A stretch of DNA of 64,000 nt from Gemmiger sp. An120 (GCF_002160955.1 NZ_NFLN01000003.1:186001-250000); one strand, 5' to 3'. Positions 26,185 through 35,062 are shown, counted from the first letter of the stretch. Made by a program: numbers and translations. Notes: generated from the letters alone by a model not told the origin.

Positions 26185-27230
26185 TCGCCCTTACCCCCTT
26201 TCGCCTGGGCGGCGGTCTTGCGGCCGCCGCGGTTGAGCAGTTTCTCCAGAATACGGCTCATGGAGAAGTCATACTGGCCCATCAGGCCGGAGGGCTTGAA
26301 GATCATAACCACGATCAGCGCCAGCGAGTAGGCCACCATGCGGTAGTCCTCAAAGGCACGCAGCGCCTCGGGCAGGATGGTCAGCACGGAGGCGGACAGC
26401 ACAGAACCAACCATGGAGCCCAGGCCGCCCAGCACCACGTTGACCAGGATCTCGATGGACTTCATGAAGCCGAAATCCTTGGGAACCAGAGAGCCGATAT
26501 GGCCCGCGTACAGGCAGCCCGCCACACCGGCGAAGAAAGCCGACAGGGAGAAGGCCATAACCTTGTAGTAGGTGGTGTTGATGCCGCTGGATTCGGCGGC
26601 GATCTCGTTTTCCCGGATGGCCAGGATGGCGCGGCCGTGATGAGACTTCATCACCATATGGATCACCAGGCAGGTGACCACCACGCAGGCCAGCACCAGA
26701 TAGAAATTGGTAAAGGAGGGGATCCGCTTCAGGCCGGAGATACCGCCGGTGAACTCAAAGCCCAGCACATCGTCGATGTTCTGGATAATGACGCGGATGA
26801 CCTCGCCGAAGCCCAGGGTGATGATGGCCAGATAGTCGCCCCGCAGGCGCAGGGCCGGAATACCGATCAGCACGCCGAAAACCGCCGCCACCACGCCGGA
26901 CAGCACCAGCGCCGCCAGGATGGCCAGCGCGTAGAGCGGGCCGCTCAGATCGGAGGCGTTGACGCTCTTAAGGAAGATACCGCCGGTGTAGGCGCCCACC
27001 GCCATGAAGCCTGCATGGCCCAGAGGCAGCTGGCCCAGGTAGCCGGTGGCCACGTTCAGGGAAACAGCCAGGATGATGTTGATGCCGGCCAGGGAGAGCA
27101 CGGTGCTGCTGTAGCCGTCGATCATACCGCCCTGCATCAGGCCGTAGAACAGGCCGAACAGTGCCAGAACCAGCACTGTGTTGATCAGATACCGAACCGG
27201 CATGGGGATCGTTTTGCGTTTTTCGATCAT
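26181..27230 (-). CDS. livM: Branched-chain amino acid ABC transporter, permease LivM
   Basis: 349 residues with about 9-10 membrane segments and the LivM signature region (GYLGQLPLGHAGFMAVGAY, LRGDYLAIITLGFGEVIRV). The ATG at 27230 follows AAGGGGGT. The frame is open 25 codons further upstream, overlapping livH, but without a ribosome-binding site. The C-terminus is basic (NRGGRKTAAQAKGGKGE). It forms the heteromeric pore with LivH. Confidence 0.94.
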   Translation of the reverse strand: MIEKRKTIPMPVRYLINTVLVLALFGLFYGLMQGGMIDGYSSTVLSLAGINIILAVSLNVATGYLGQLPLGHAGFMAVGAYTGGIFLKSVNASDLSGPLYALAILAALVLSGVVAAVFGVLIGIPALRLRGDYLAIITLGFGEVIRVIIQNIDDVLGFEFTGGISGLKRIPSFTNFYLVLACVVVTCLVIHMVMKSHHGRAILAIRENEIAAESSGINTTYYKVMAFSLSAFFAGVAGCLYAGHIGSLVPKDFGFMKSIEILVNVVLGGLGSMVGSVLSASVLTILPEALRAFEDYRMVAYSLALIVVMIFKPSGLMGQYDFSMSRILEKLLNRGGRKTAAQAKGGKGE

Positions 27231-27243
27231 GTTACCAACCCCC

Positions 27244-28128
27244 TTACACTTTCTCGGTGATCTTGCGGCCCAGGATGCCGGTGGGTTTGACCAGCAGCAC
27301 CACAATCAGCACCGCAAACACCACGCCATCCTTCCAGGTGGACAGGCCCACGGCGGTGACCAGGGCCTCCAGCAGGCCGATCACAAAGCCGCCGATCATC
27401 GCGCCCGGGATGGAGCCGATACCGCCCAGCACCGCCGCCACGAAGGCTTTCAGGCCCAGCATGGAGCCCATGGTGGGGCTGGCCTGGCCATAGGCGCAGA
27501 TGTACAGCACCGAACCGATACCGGCCAGCGCCGAGCCAACAGCAAAGGTAAAGGAAATGGTGCGGTTCAGGCTGATGCCCATCAGCTGGGCCGCGCCCAT
27601 ATCCTCGGACACCGCGCGCATGGCTTTGCCCAGTTTGGTCTTCTGCACCAGGAAGGTCAGCACGACCATGGACGCCACCGATACCAGAATGGTGACCACC
27701 GAAACATAGCTCAGGTACACGCCGCCGATCTGAACGCCGCCGTCAATAAAGCTGGGCACGTTCTTGGCGCCGGCGCCGAATACCAGCTGCGCACCGTTTT
27801 CCAGCAGAAAAGAGACGCCGATGGCGGTGATCAGCAGCGACAGGCGGGGGGCCGAACGCAGCGGGGTGTAGGCGATTTTTTCGATCAGGGCGCCCAACAG
27901 GGTGCAGGCGATAACGGCCAGCAGCACCGCTGCCAGCGGGGGCAGGCTGAAGCTGGTCATGGCGTAGAACACCACATACGCGCCGATCATGATGATGTCG
28001 CCGTGGGCAAAGTTCAGCAGCAGGATGATGCCGTACACCATGCTGTACCCCAGCGCGACCAGGGCGTAGATGGAGCCGGACTGCAACCCGTTGACCAGCT
28101 GGCTGATGATTTGGGAAATCAGTGACAT
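27244..28128 (-). CDS. livH: Branched-chain amino acid ABC transporter, permease LivH
   Basis: 294 residues with eight or so membrane helices and LivH motifs (QLVNGLQSGSIYALVALGYSMVYGI, NFAHGDIIMIGAY, GLKAFVAAVLGGIGSIPGA). It starts 125 bases after the livJ stop, across a strong hairpin, so the permease/ATPase genes are expected at lower level than the binding protein. Confidence 0.95.
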   Translation of the reverse strand: MSLISQIISQLVNGLQSGSIYALVALGYSMVYGIILLLNFAHGDIIMIGAYVVFYAMTSFSLPPLAAVLLAVIACTLLGALIEKIAYTPLRSAPRLSLLITAIGVSFLLENGAQLVFGAGAKNVPSFIDGGVQIGGVYLSYVSVVTILVSVASMVVLTFLVQKTKLGKAMRAVSEDMGAAQLMGISLNRTISFTFAVGSALAGIGSVLYICAYGQASPTMGSMLGLKAFVAAVLGGIGSIPGAMIGGFVIGLLEALVTAVGLSTWKDGVVFAVLIVVLLVKPTGILGRKITEKV

Positions 28129-28196
28129 AGCGGTCAGATCCTTTCCGGTTCAGATAGAGATGTCGGTAATACCGCACCAGCGGCAGGATGTGAAAA

Positions 28197-28229
28197 ATCG
28201 TGCAGGGGGGATGGCCCCCCCTGCACGAT
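28197..28229 (-). terminator. Intercistronic hairpin between livJ and livH (attenuating terminator)
   Basis: A perfect 14-bp stem (28197-28210 with 28216-28229), followed on the minus strand by TTTTTCA. Its position between the binding-protein gene and the permease genes suggests partial termination or 3'-end protection of the livJ message. Confidence 0.7.
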
Positions 28230-28253
28230 CGATAAGACTTACGGGAACCTGGA

Positions 28254-29426
28254 TCAGAAGTTCTCCACGAAGACTTCCTCGCCACCCTGGATCTGCAGGA
28301 TGGAAGCGGACTTGATGGGGTTGTTCTGGTCGTCGAAGCTGAAGGTGCCGGTGACGCCCTCCAGGCCGTTGGTGGCCTTCATGGCGTCGATCACAGCCTG
28401 CTTATACTCGTCGGAGCCAGCCTCCAGGCCCTGCTCCTCCGCGCTCTTGAGAGCATTGCACATCAGCAGCGCAGCGTCGTAGCCCAGAGCCTCAAACATC
28501 TGCTTGGGAGCCTCGCCGTACTCGGCGGCGTACGCCTCTTCGAACTCAGCGTTGGAGCCCAGCGCGTAGCCGGAGCAGAAGTAGGAGCCTTCCAGATCCT
28601 CAGCGGAAGCGTAAGCGCTGACGCCGGACCAGCCGTCGCCGCCCAGGAAACCGGCGGTGATGCCCTGCTGACGGGCCTGGGTCACGATCAGGCCCACGTC
28701 CTCCAGGTAGTTGGGGCACATGATATACTCGGCGCCGGAAGCCTTGATGTTGGTCAGCTGCGCCTTGAAGTCCTTGTCGCCGGTAGCGTAGCCTTCCACG
28801 GTGCACTCAATACCCAGCTCTTTGCACTTGGCAGCGAACGCATCGCCTACGCCCTTGGCATAGTCGTTGCCGCTGTCATACAGCACGGCGCACTTGGTGG
28901 CGCCCAGCTTCTGGGCATATTCGGCCATCTTCTCGCCCTGGAACGGGTCGATGAAGCAGGCGCGGAACACGTTGGTGCGGATATCACTGTTCTCGTCGGT
29001 GGGGTCCAGCACGGTGACGCTGGCCGCGGTGGCGGAAGCGGTGATCTGAGGCATATTGTCCTCATAGGTCTTGTCGGCTACGGCCAGGGTGGTGTTGGTA
29101 AGCACCGCGCCGATCACAGCGGTGACCCCGTCGCTCTTCATACGCTCGTAGGCGTTGACCGCGTCGGCGGTGGCGCCCTTATCGTCGTACTCTACAACCT
29201 CGATCTGCTTGCCGTTGATGCCGCCCTCTTCGTTCAGCTGCTTGATGTACAGCTTGGCACCCTGGCTGACAGCAATGCCGTACTGGGAAGAGTCGCCGGT
29301 GGTGTTGGCAATAACGCCTACCTTAATGGTATTCCCATCGGACGCATTTCCGTTGGAACCATTGCCGCAGGCAGCCAGACTCAGCGCCATGGCAGCCGCA
29401 AGCACAAAGCACAAGATCTTTTTCAT
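28254..29426 (-). CDS. livJ: Branched-chain amino acid-binding lipoprotein (LivJ/LivK)
   Basis: 390 residues. A lipoprotein signal (MKKILCFVLAAAMALSLAAC) precedes a type I periplasmic-binding fold with IKVGVIANTTGDSSQYG, GAKLYIKQLNEEGGINGK and EVVEYDDKG motifs typical of Leu/Ile/Val binders. It is the first gene of the liv operon; the ATG follows a GGAGGG-type site. Ligand preference among branched-chain or related amino acids cannot be read from sequence. Its proximity to ilvBNCD (21 kb) is not an operon link. Confidence 0.92.
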   Translation of the reverse strand: MKKILCFVLAAAMALSLAACGNGSNGNASDGNTIKVGVIANTTGDSSQYGIAVSQGAKLYIKQLNEEGGINGKQIEVVEYDDKGATADAVNAYERMKSDGVTAVIGAVLTNTTLAVADKTYEDNMPQITASATAASVTVLDPTDENSDIRTNVFRACFIDPFQGEKMAEYAQKLGATKCAVLYDSGNDYAKGVGDAFAAKCKELGIECTVEGYATGDKDFKAQLTNIKASGAEYIMCPNYLEDVGLIVTQARQQGITAGFLGGDGWSGVSAYASAEDLEGSYFCSGYALGSNAEFEEAYAAEYGEAPKQMFEALGYDAALLMCNALKSAEEQGLEAGSDEYKQAVIDAMKATNGLEGVTGTFSFDDQNNPIKSASILQIQGGEEVFVENF

Positions 29427-29491
29427 ATCTTTCCCTCCTGATTCTTCATACGAAAAAGCGGTTTCAGCACTTTTTCACTATGATACCATAA

Positions 29492-29521
29492 ATTATACTT
29501 CCGCAAAGCAGGCAATGGCAA
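29492..29521 (-). promoter_or_regulatory. Promoter of the liv operon
   Basis: On the minus strand TTGCCA (complement of 29516-29521) and TATAAT (complement of 29492-29497) are 18 bases apart. An 11-bp sequence TATGATACCAT just downstream of the -10 (29479-29489) recurs at 29661-29671 upstream of the divergent YerC-like gene. Confidence 0.6.
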
Positions 29522-29714
29522 TGCATTATTTTTACATAGTTTTTGTCATTCCAAACCTTTTTGTGGGGAACTTGTACAAAATTCGGTCACAGTTTCTTGG
29601 CAGAATCTTCACAACTCCCGAACCCCGGCAGCGGTAAAGAGGTTGCTTTTTGTTCGTTTGTATGATACCATTGTAGCCGGCTAAAGCGTGCAACAAGAAA
29701 GAGAGGCGAAAAGA

Positions 29715-30032
29715 ATGGCGGCAAACGACCGGCTGCACAATCCCACAACGGACAAGCTGTTTGAAACGATCCTGGCCCTGCGCAGTGTGGAAGAATGTTA
29801 TATGTTTTTTGAGGACCTGTGCACGGTGAAGGAACTGGGCGATATGACCCAGCGGCTGAAGGCGGCCCGGATGCTGCTGGATGGCAAGACCTACGAGCAG
29901 ATCGTGCGCAGCGTGGAGATCAGCACCGCCACGATCAGCCGGATCAACCGGTGCATCCAGTACGGTACCGGCGGCTATGAACTGATGCTGGGCCGCATTG
30001 ACGGCAAGGAAGACCAGCAGGCCGAGGCCTGA
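29715..30032 (+). CDS. YerC/YecD-type TrpR-superfamily DNA-binding protein
   Basis: 105 residues. The helical TrpR-like fold is recognisable: FFEDLCTVKELGDMTQRLKAARMLLDG, then the helix-turn-helix TYEQIVRSVEISTATISRINRCIQYG. The family is uncharacterised but widespread in Firmicutes and presumed to be a small regulator. The ATG at 29715 is preferred over an in-frame GTG at 29688, because AAGAGAGG precedes it. It is divergent from liv, with shared 11-bp motifs in the intergenic region. Confidence 0.85.
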   Translation: MAANDRLHNPTTDKLFETILALRSVEECYMFFEDLCTVKELGDMTQRLKAARMLLDGKTYEQIVRSVEISTATISRINRCIQYGTGGYELMLGRIDGKEDQQAEA

Positions 30033-30048
30033 TTCCCCGTTTCCGGCA

Positions 30049-30080
30049 AAAAAGGGCGCCCCCGACAGGGCGCCCTTTTT
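30049..30080. terminator. Bidirectional terminator between the YerC-like gene and xpt
   Basis: AAAAAGGGCGCCC (30049-30061) and GGGCGCCCTTTTT (30068-30080) form a perfect stem with A/T flanks serving both converging genes. Confidence 0.9.
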
Positions 30081-30121
30081 GTATTTCTATACAATATTAA
30101 ATAGGCAGGAATCCGGCCGTC

Positions 30122-30700
30122 TTACTGCGGACGGAATTCCAGCGAGCCGTCGTCGCCCATGCCGTCCACGATGGCCAGGCTGGTGACCCGGTAGCCCGCA
30201 GCCCGCAGCGCAGCGCCGCCCGGCTGGAAACCCTTTTCGATGGCGATGCCGATGCCGCCCACCTGGGCGCCCGCCTGCTTGCAGATGTCCAGCAGGCCGT
30301 TCATGGCCTTGCCCACCGCCAGGAAGTCGTCCACAATCAGCACCTTGTCCTGCGGGCCCAGGAACTTGCGGGCCAGGGTGATGTCGTAGTCGCGCCCGTA
30401 GGTATAGGAGTGCACCACCGAGGTAAACACTTCCCCATCCAGGTTCTTGCTTTTGGCCTTTTTGGCAAAGACCACCGGCACATGGAAATACCGGGCGGTC
30501 ATGCAGGCGATGGCAATGCCGGACGCCTCGATGGTCAGGATCTTATTGATGCCCTCGTCCTTGTACAGACGGTAGAACTCCTTGCCGATCTCGTCCAGGA
30601 GCTCCACATCGAGCTGATGATTCAGAAAACAGTCCACCTTCAGGATGTTGCCGGGGCGGACCTGACCCTGCTCCCGGATGCGCTGTTCCAGCAATTCCAT
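30122..30700 (-). CDS. xpt: Xanthine phosphoribosyltransferase
   Basis: 192 residues, the normal Xpt length. The PRPP-binding motif VLIVDDFLAVGKA is present, with the N-terminal VDCFLNHQLD segment typical of Xpt. It converts xanthine and PRPP to XMP in purine salvage. It is transcribed alone from a promoter about 40-65 bases upstream; I see no purine riboswitch in its short leader, unlike Bacillus xpt-pbuX, and no pbuX follows. Confidence 0.94.
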   Translation of the reverse strand: MELLEQRIREQGQVRPGNILKVDCFLNHQLDVELLDEIGKEFYRLYKDEGINKILTIEASGIAIACMTARYFHVPVVFAKKAKSKNLDGEVFTSVVHSYTYGRDYDITLARKFLGPQDKVLIVDDFLAVGKAMNGLLDICKQAGAQVGGIGIAIEKGFQPGGAALRAAGYRVTSLAIVDGMGDDGSLEFRPQ

Positions 30701-30736
30701 ACTGACGCCTCACTTTTACAGAATTTGATTAGACCT

Positions 30737-30765
30737 ATTATGCCAAAAAACGCCGCGGTTTGCAA
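30737..30765 (-). promoter_or_regulatory. Promoter of xpt
   Basis: On the minus strand TTGCAA (complement of 30760-30765) and CATAAT (complement of 30737-30742) are separated by 17 bases. Confidence 0.6.
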
Positions 30766-30803
30766 TTCCTTTTTCACAAAAACTTTACAGAAATGCTGTT
30801 TTC

Positions 30804-30845
30804 ACCGAGAACGGCCGGGCCAAAACTGGCCCGGCCGTTCTCGGT
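30804..30845. terminator. Perfect 18-bp hairpin after the URO-D operon
   Basis: Arms 30804-30821 and 30828-30845 are perfectly complementary, with a 6-base loop. There is no T-run directly after it on the minus strand (GAAAAC follows), so it may protect a 3' end or terminate in another way. Confidence 0.65.
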
Positions 30846-30871
30846 TCGAGTGCCGGAAAGCACAGCGAGGG

Positions 30872-32050
30872 CTACCGCCCGGCCGTTCTTCCGTTCAGGG
30901 GATGTCGTTTTACATATTCGCCCAGGGCGATCACCTTGCGGATATCGCCGTTGGCGGGCAGGATATCGCCCACATTCAGAATTACCCGGCCATGGAATGC
31001 CCGCAGAATGCGGTCGGCCAGGGCAAACAGCTCCTCTTCACCGGTGCCGTCGCAGAACAGCGCGGAGGGAACCCCCACAAAAGCGGTCTGTTCCGGGGCC
31101 AGCGAGGCCGCCAGCTCCTCCGGTTCATAGTCGAACATAGGGGCGGGGGTGCAGCCGTCCAGAATATGGAATCCGGTCTGCGCCATAAGCGGCAGCAGGG
31201 TGTGCAGGTTGCCGTCCAGATGGGTGGATACAAACTTGTTTGCCCGGCCCAGGATCTCCCCCGCCTGCTTGTAGAACGGGATGCACCACTGCCGGTACAT
31301 GGTGGGCGAAAAGAGGGTGGAATCCGCATGGTCGCAGATCAGCACCAGGCTGCAAGAAGAGGCAGCCGCCAGTTCCATCAGTTCTTTGTCCTTGCGGGTC
31401 TGAACCTCGAGAAAATGTTCACACAGTTCCGGCTCGTCTTCCAGCAGGAACACCGTCTGGGCAAAGCCCAGGTATTCATGCAGCAGCTTGCCGAACGGGG
31501 AACGGTTGACCACAATATCCGCCTGGCCCATCTCACCGATGCCGTCCAGCACCCGGCGAATATTCTCATCCAGCAGGGTATAGCGTTCGGCGTCCACCAG
31601 GCTTTCCAGCACCGGAAGATCCTCCGGGCCGTCCATCCAGTAGTCCAGCGAAGCCCAGCTGCCGTCCGCCGCCAGCTGCCAGTGCCGGGTCAGCGAACCG
31701 GCGGGGCCGCTCCACACCTGGGTCATCCGGTCCCCCTCCACAGTGGTGTCCAGCCGGGTACCGGGGGCATAGTCCACCCGGTACCAGTCCCGGATATGGC
31801 AATGGATGCCCCAGCCGTAGCGGCGGTGGAAATCCAGCAGGGACAGATCCCGGAACTCCGGGTCCAGATGCTCCTGATGTTCGTGCCGGATGGAATCCTC
31901 CTCCGGGATGAACACGCCGGGGCCGTATTTCAGCGGCTCCCCCGGCCCCCGGTGGTTGCCCAGATACCAGTCGGTAATGTCCGGGCAGAAATACAGCCGG
32001 TCGGTGGGTTCGCCCCGTGCAATGGCAAAAAACAGTTCGCGGTCGGTCAT
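30872..32050 (-). CDS. URO-D superfamily protein (third gene of operon)
   Basis: 392 residues resembling the uroporphyrinogen-decarboxylase/MtaA-like TIM-barrel superfamily: LFFAIARGEPTDRLYFCPD, LGFAQTVFLLEDEPELCEHFLE, LICDHADSTLFSPTMYRQWCIPFY, FVSTHLDGNLHTLLPL and GCTPAPMFDYEPEEL. The HLDGN and HxDx-type residues may bind a metal or substrate, as in cobalamin-methyltransferase relatives. No heme genes are near, so true HemE activity is unlikely. The ATG at 32050 follows AAAGGAGG; it overlaps the preceding stop by 4 bases. Confidence 0.72.
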   Translation of the reverse strand: MTDRELFFAIARGEPTDRLYFCPDITDWYLGNHRGPGEPLKYGPGVFIPEEDSIRHEHQEHLDPEFRDLSLLDFHRRYGWGIHCHIRDWYRVDYAPGTRLDTTVEGDRMTQVWSGPAGSLTRHWQLAADGSWASLDYWMDGPEDLPVLESLVDAERYTLLDENIRRVLDGIGEMGQADIVVNRSPFGKLLHEYLGFAQTVFLLEDEPELCEHFLEVQTRKDKELMELAAASSCSLVLICDHADSTLFSPTMYRQWCIPFYKQAGEILGRANKFVSTHLDGNLHTLLPLMAQTGFHILDGCTPAPMFDYEPEELAASLAPEQTAFVGVPSALFCDGTGEEELFALADRILRAFHGRVILNVGDILPANGDIRKVIALGEYVKRHPLNGRTAGR

Positions 32051-32976
32051 GCAAAGGCCTCCTTTTCTGCCTGCGTCAGCGGGCATACGCGTATGGTCAT
32101 GGAAAAGCTCTGCTCCTGCCCCGGTTCCAGCACCGGGCAGCAGCCCTGCCGGCGTGCACAGTCCACCGAATCGTACCAGCCGGTCGAGGGTTCCAGCGCA
32201 CAGTTGTACTCACCCTTGAACCCGCCTGCCGTGACCCAGAAGCCCAGATACGGCAGCTGGGCGGGATCGTAGGTCAGGACCACCGCCATGCCCTCGGCGG
32301 GATATTCCAATGCGCAGCGGCCTTGCCGGACCCGGCCCAGCAGCCAGAATTTCTCTGCGGTGGGCGGTACAGGTTCAGGCACATGCTCCAGCAGAGACGT
32401 GCGGCGCAGGCGGGTGCCCTCCGGCCCCAGGCGGGGGTTGGCGCAGGTACACAGTGCCCCGTTCCCGTCGCTTTCGGGCAGCCGTACCCGCAGGTCCGGG
32501 CTGTAGCGGAACAGTCCGTGGAAGGTCCACAGACAAGGGAACGCATACCGCCCTGTATTGCGGATACGCCAGTGCAGATGCAGGCAATCCCTTTTCAGGC
32601 GCAGGGTCTTTTCATACTGGTACGGCAGCAGCCGGCTTTCCATAAACAGGGTCAGGGCATCCCCGTCCTGCCGCCACTCCATGGGGGTGGACCAGATTTC
32701 CCCATGATCCGGATACACCACCGGGCCGTCCGGCAGTTCCACGGTTTCCCGCAGCAGGGTGGGGAAACCGTCGTCCAGGCCGCAGGTGTCGTGTTCTTCA
32801 AAAGCATCGCCGGGCCGGGGTGTGCGACAGGCCGTGCCGGACACAAACACCGGCTGAAATCCGCCTGACGGGCCGTGAAACAGCCGGTCGATCCGTCCGC
32901 CGCGCCCGGGGCGCACATGAACACACAGATCGCCGCCCCGCAGCACCAGGACCGGCCCATTCCGGGTTACTTCCAT
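32047..32976 (-). CDS. Aldose 1-epimerase-like (galactose mutarotase-fold) protein
   Basis: 309 residues. LRGGDLCVHVRPGRGGRIDRL at the N-terminus, DDGFPTLLRETVELPDG, PDHGEIWSTPMEW with the mutarotase-like His, and TGWYDSVDCA near the C-terminus suggest the beta-sandwich mutarotase superfamily. It would act on, or just bind, a sugar. The start at 32976 overlaps the preceding gene by 10 bases and lacks a strong ribosome-binding site, so it is probably translationally coupled. The reading frame extends upstream, but only as an antisense-like shadow. Confidence 0.7.
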   Translation of the reverse strand: MEVTRNGPVLVLRGGDLCVHVRPGRGGRIDRLFHGPSGGFQPVFVSGTACRTPRPGDAFEEHDTCGLDDGFPTLLRETVELPDGPVVYPDHGEIWSTPMEWRQDGDALTLFMESRLLPYQYEKTLRLKRDCLHLHWRIRNTGRYAFPCLWTFHGLFRYSPDLRVRLPESDGNGALCTCANPRLGPEGTRLRRTSLLEHVPEPVPPTAEKFWLLGRVRQGRCALEYPAEGMAVVLTYDPAQLPYLGFWVTAGGFKGEYNCALEPSTGWYDSVDCARRQGCCPVLEPGQEQSFSMTIRVCPLTQAEKEAFA

Positions 32977-34058
32977 TTCAGCAGCCGTTTCAGGATTGCC
33001 TGCTGCTCCTCCTCGTCGTCGGTGGCGATGCACAGGTAGATTCCCTCGGGAGAAACCGCGTCCATAAAGGGCTCCAGTTCCGACACCTTCAGGTCCACCA
33101 CCACGCCCTTGCCGGCGTTCTGGATCTTCTGGATCAGCGGTACCCACTGCAGGATCGGCTCGTCTTCCGCGACGCCCTGCACCCACTGGATGCCGGCCAG
33201 TTCCGGAATCGCCAGGAAATCATCCAGATGACGGGCCACGCCCTTGCCGTCCATATGCAGCACATTGTGGCGGGCCACCTTGACCTCCCGCTGCAGGACC
33301 GGCAGCACAAACTCCCGGAACTGCTCCCGGCTGAGCATGGAGGACAGATCCATGCCCGGAATATGGAAAGACTCATAAGATGGGATGTTGATCCAGGTGA
33401 CCGACGGCTGGTCATGGGCGCGCAGCTTGTCGTTGAAATAGTGGAATACCCGCTCAAAATCCAGGCTGCACTGCTCGATAAAGGCCTTGGCTTCCTCCGG
33501 CTCGTCGTACAGATCCATACACAGCGCCTCGGTGCCCCGGATGGCGTCGGCGCAGTCCGGGCCGTGGTGGATATCGGTATAGCCGGTGATGAACAGGCCC
33601 TTGCCCTTTTCCAGGGCGATGTCAGTCATTTCGTCCAGTTTCTTGAAGTAGGGATTGCGCGGATCAAACCGGTAGCGGGGCGCTTCGCTGTAGTCGTGCA
33701 GGGTATGGCGGGCCCAGGTGGTCACATCGCCGAACTCCACTTCGCCCCCCAGCATGCAGGGATACACATTGGGGCCCAGATTGGGCCAGTACACCGGAAA
33801 ACTTTCGCCCAGGAATTTCTTGCCCCGGATGCTGTTCAGGTATTTGTCCACCTGGTATTCCGCATCGAACCAGCGGTCTTTCAGGGTGGGCCAGCGGTCA
33901 GCCCGGTCCACGGTGTTGTACTCGGCATTGTGGGCGGAGAAACGCACCGGTACCCGGTCCAGCACCTCGTGATTGTACCAGGCATAGACCCGCTCCATGC
34001 AGGCCTCAAAATCCGGTTTGGTCTCCAGCTCAACGGAATAGGGGAATTTCATGCTCAT
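32967..34058 (-). CDS. URO-D superfamily protein (first gene of operon)
   Basis: 363 residues of the uroporphyrinogen-decarboxylase-like superfamily, distinct from the paralogue at 30872. Visible motifs are RVPVRFSAHNAEY, YWPNLGPNVYPCMLGGEVEFG, GLFITGYTDIHHGPDCADAIRG and a central HNVLHMDGKGVARHLDDFL. The conserved HxDG could form an active-site metal ligand. The ATG at 34058 follows GGAGG with 8-base spacing. It opens a three-gene overlapping operon divergent from an AraC regulator, a pattern typical of catabolic loci for unusual sugars or methylated compounds. Confidence 0.72.
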   Translation of the reverse strand: MSMKFPYSVELETKPDFEACMERVYAWYNHEVLDRVPVRFSAHNAEYNTVDRADRWPTLKDRWFDAEYQVDKYLNSIRGKKFLGESFPVYWPNLGPNVYPCMLGGEVEFGDVTTWARHTLHDYSEAPRYRFDPRNPYFKKLDEMTDIALEKGKGLFITGYTDIHHGPDCADAIRGTEALCMDLYDEPEEAKAFIEQCSLDFERVFHYFNDKLRAHDQPSVTWINIPSYESFHIPGMDLSSMLSREQFREFVLPVLQREVKVARHNVLHMDGKGVARHLDDFLAIPELAGIQWVQGVAEDEPILQWVPLIQKIQNAGKGVVVDLKVSELEPFMDAVSPEGIYLCIATDDEEEQQAILKRLLKWK

Positions 34059-34219
34059 CTGTCATACCTCCAGAGGATCCGGCGGACGGGCCGGACGGGC
34101 TTGCTGTAAACTGCGTTTTTATTTCAAAAAACTGCTCTTATTTCAACCGGCCGATAGAGAGCGGCCGAAGAATTTGCTATACTATAAAAATAAATCACTG
34201 CTCAAAAGGGGGGATCGGC

Positions 34220-35062
34220 TTGAAGCCGCATGATATCGGGACTTTGCCCGGTTCTGTACTGTACGCACACATTCCCAGCGCAGCCGGCAAGGAACTGGCC
34301 TTTTATCCGGTATATCTGGGCCACTATATGTGTGACACCAGCTACTGCGTGGACCGGCGTACCTTTGACTGTTTTATGCTGATGTATATCACCCACGGAA
34401 CCGGGTATGTGGAGACCGAAGGCCGCCGCCGTACCCTGCAGGAGGGGGATATCGTGGTGCTGGACTGCTACGCGCCGCACCGCTATGCCGCCACCGGAGA
34501 CGGCTGGGAGATCGAGTGGATCCATTTTGACGGACCGATGGCCCGCCATTACTATGAACTGGCCGCCAAAAACGGCTGTGTACTGCGTATGGCAGGGCAT
34601 TATGCCGCCACCCACAGCCTGCGCAAGCTGCTGACCCTGTACAAAGACCGGGTGCCTGCGCCGGAACTGCGTCTTTCCAAATACATTACCGATCTGCTTA
34701 CCGACGTGATCCTCTGTGCCGAGGAAAGCCGCGGCCAGGCGCAGCAGTCGGCTGTTGTGGAGGAGTCCATCCGCTATATCAGCGATCATCTGGACCGGGA
34801 CATTTCGGTGGAGCTGCTGGCCCGGCAGGCCATGCTCAGCCCCTTTTACTTTTCCCGCCTGTTCAAGCGGGAGACCGGTTTCACGCCGCACCGCTATCTG
34901 GTCATGGTGCGTCTGGATTATTCCCGGTATCTGCTGCGTTCCAGCCCGCTCACCGTCAAGGAGGTGGCGTTCCGGTGCGGATTCAACAGCGAAAGCCATT
35001 TCTGCACCTGTTTCCGCCAGCAGCTGGGCATGACGCCGCAGGAATATCGGGACGAACAGTAA
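34220..35062 (+). CDS. AraC-family transcriptional regulator
   Basis: 280 residues with an N-terminal cupin sensor (MYITHGTGYVETEGRRRTLQEGDIVVLDC... HRYAA) and two C-terminal helix-turn-helix motifs (ISVELLARQAMLSPFYFSRLFKRETG and TVKEVAFRCGFNSESHFCTCFRQQLG). The start is TTG at 34220 after AAAAGGGGGG; the nearby ATG at 34229 is out of frame. It is divergent from the URO-D operon (161 bases between starts), which it probably activates in response to a small effector such as a sugar. Confidence 0.9.
   Translation: MKPHDIGTLPGSVLYAHIPSAAGKELAFYPVYLGHYMCDTSYCVDRRTFDCFMLMYITHGTGYVETEGRRRTLQEGDIVVLDCYAPHRYAATGDGWEIEWIHFDGPMARHYYELAAKNGCVLRMAGHYAATHSLRKLLTLYKDRVPAPELRLSKYITDLLTDVILCAEESRGQAQQSAVVEESIRYISDHLDRDISVELLARQAMLSPFYFSRLFKRETGFTPHRYLVMVRLDYSRYLLRSSPLTVKEVAFRCGFNSESHFCTCFRQQLGMTPQEYRDEQ

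Noticed and set aside
30701-30803. Purine riboswitch upstream of xpt
   Set aside because: The leader is short, and no three-way-junction consensus with TATA...loop elements is visible.
30872-34058. Heme biosynthesis (hemE) for the URO-D-like genes
   Set aside because: Sequences diverge from HemE, two different paralogues are coupled with a mutarotase-like protein under AraC control, and no other heme gene is near.
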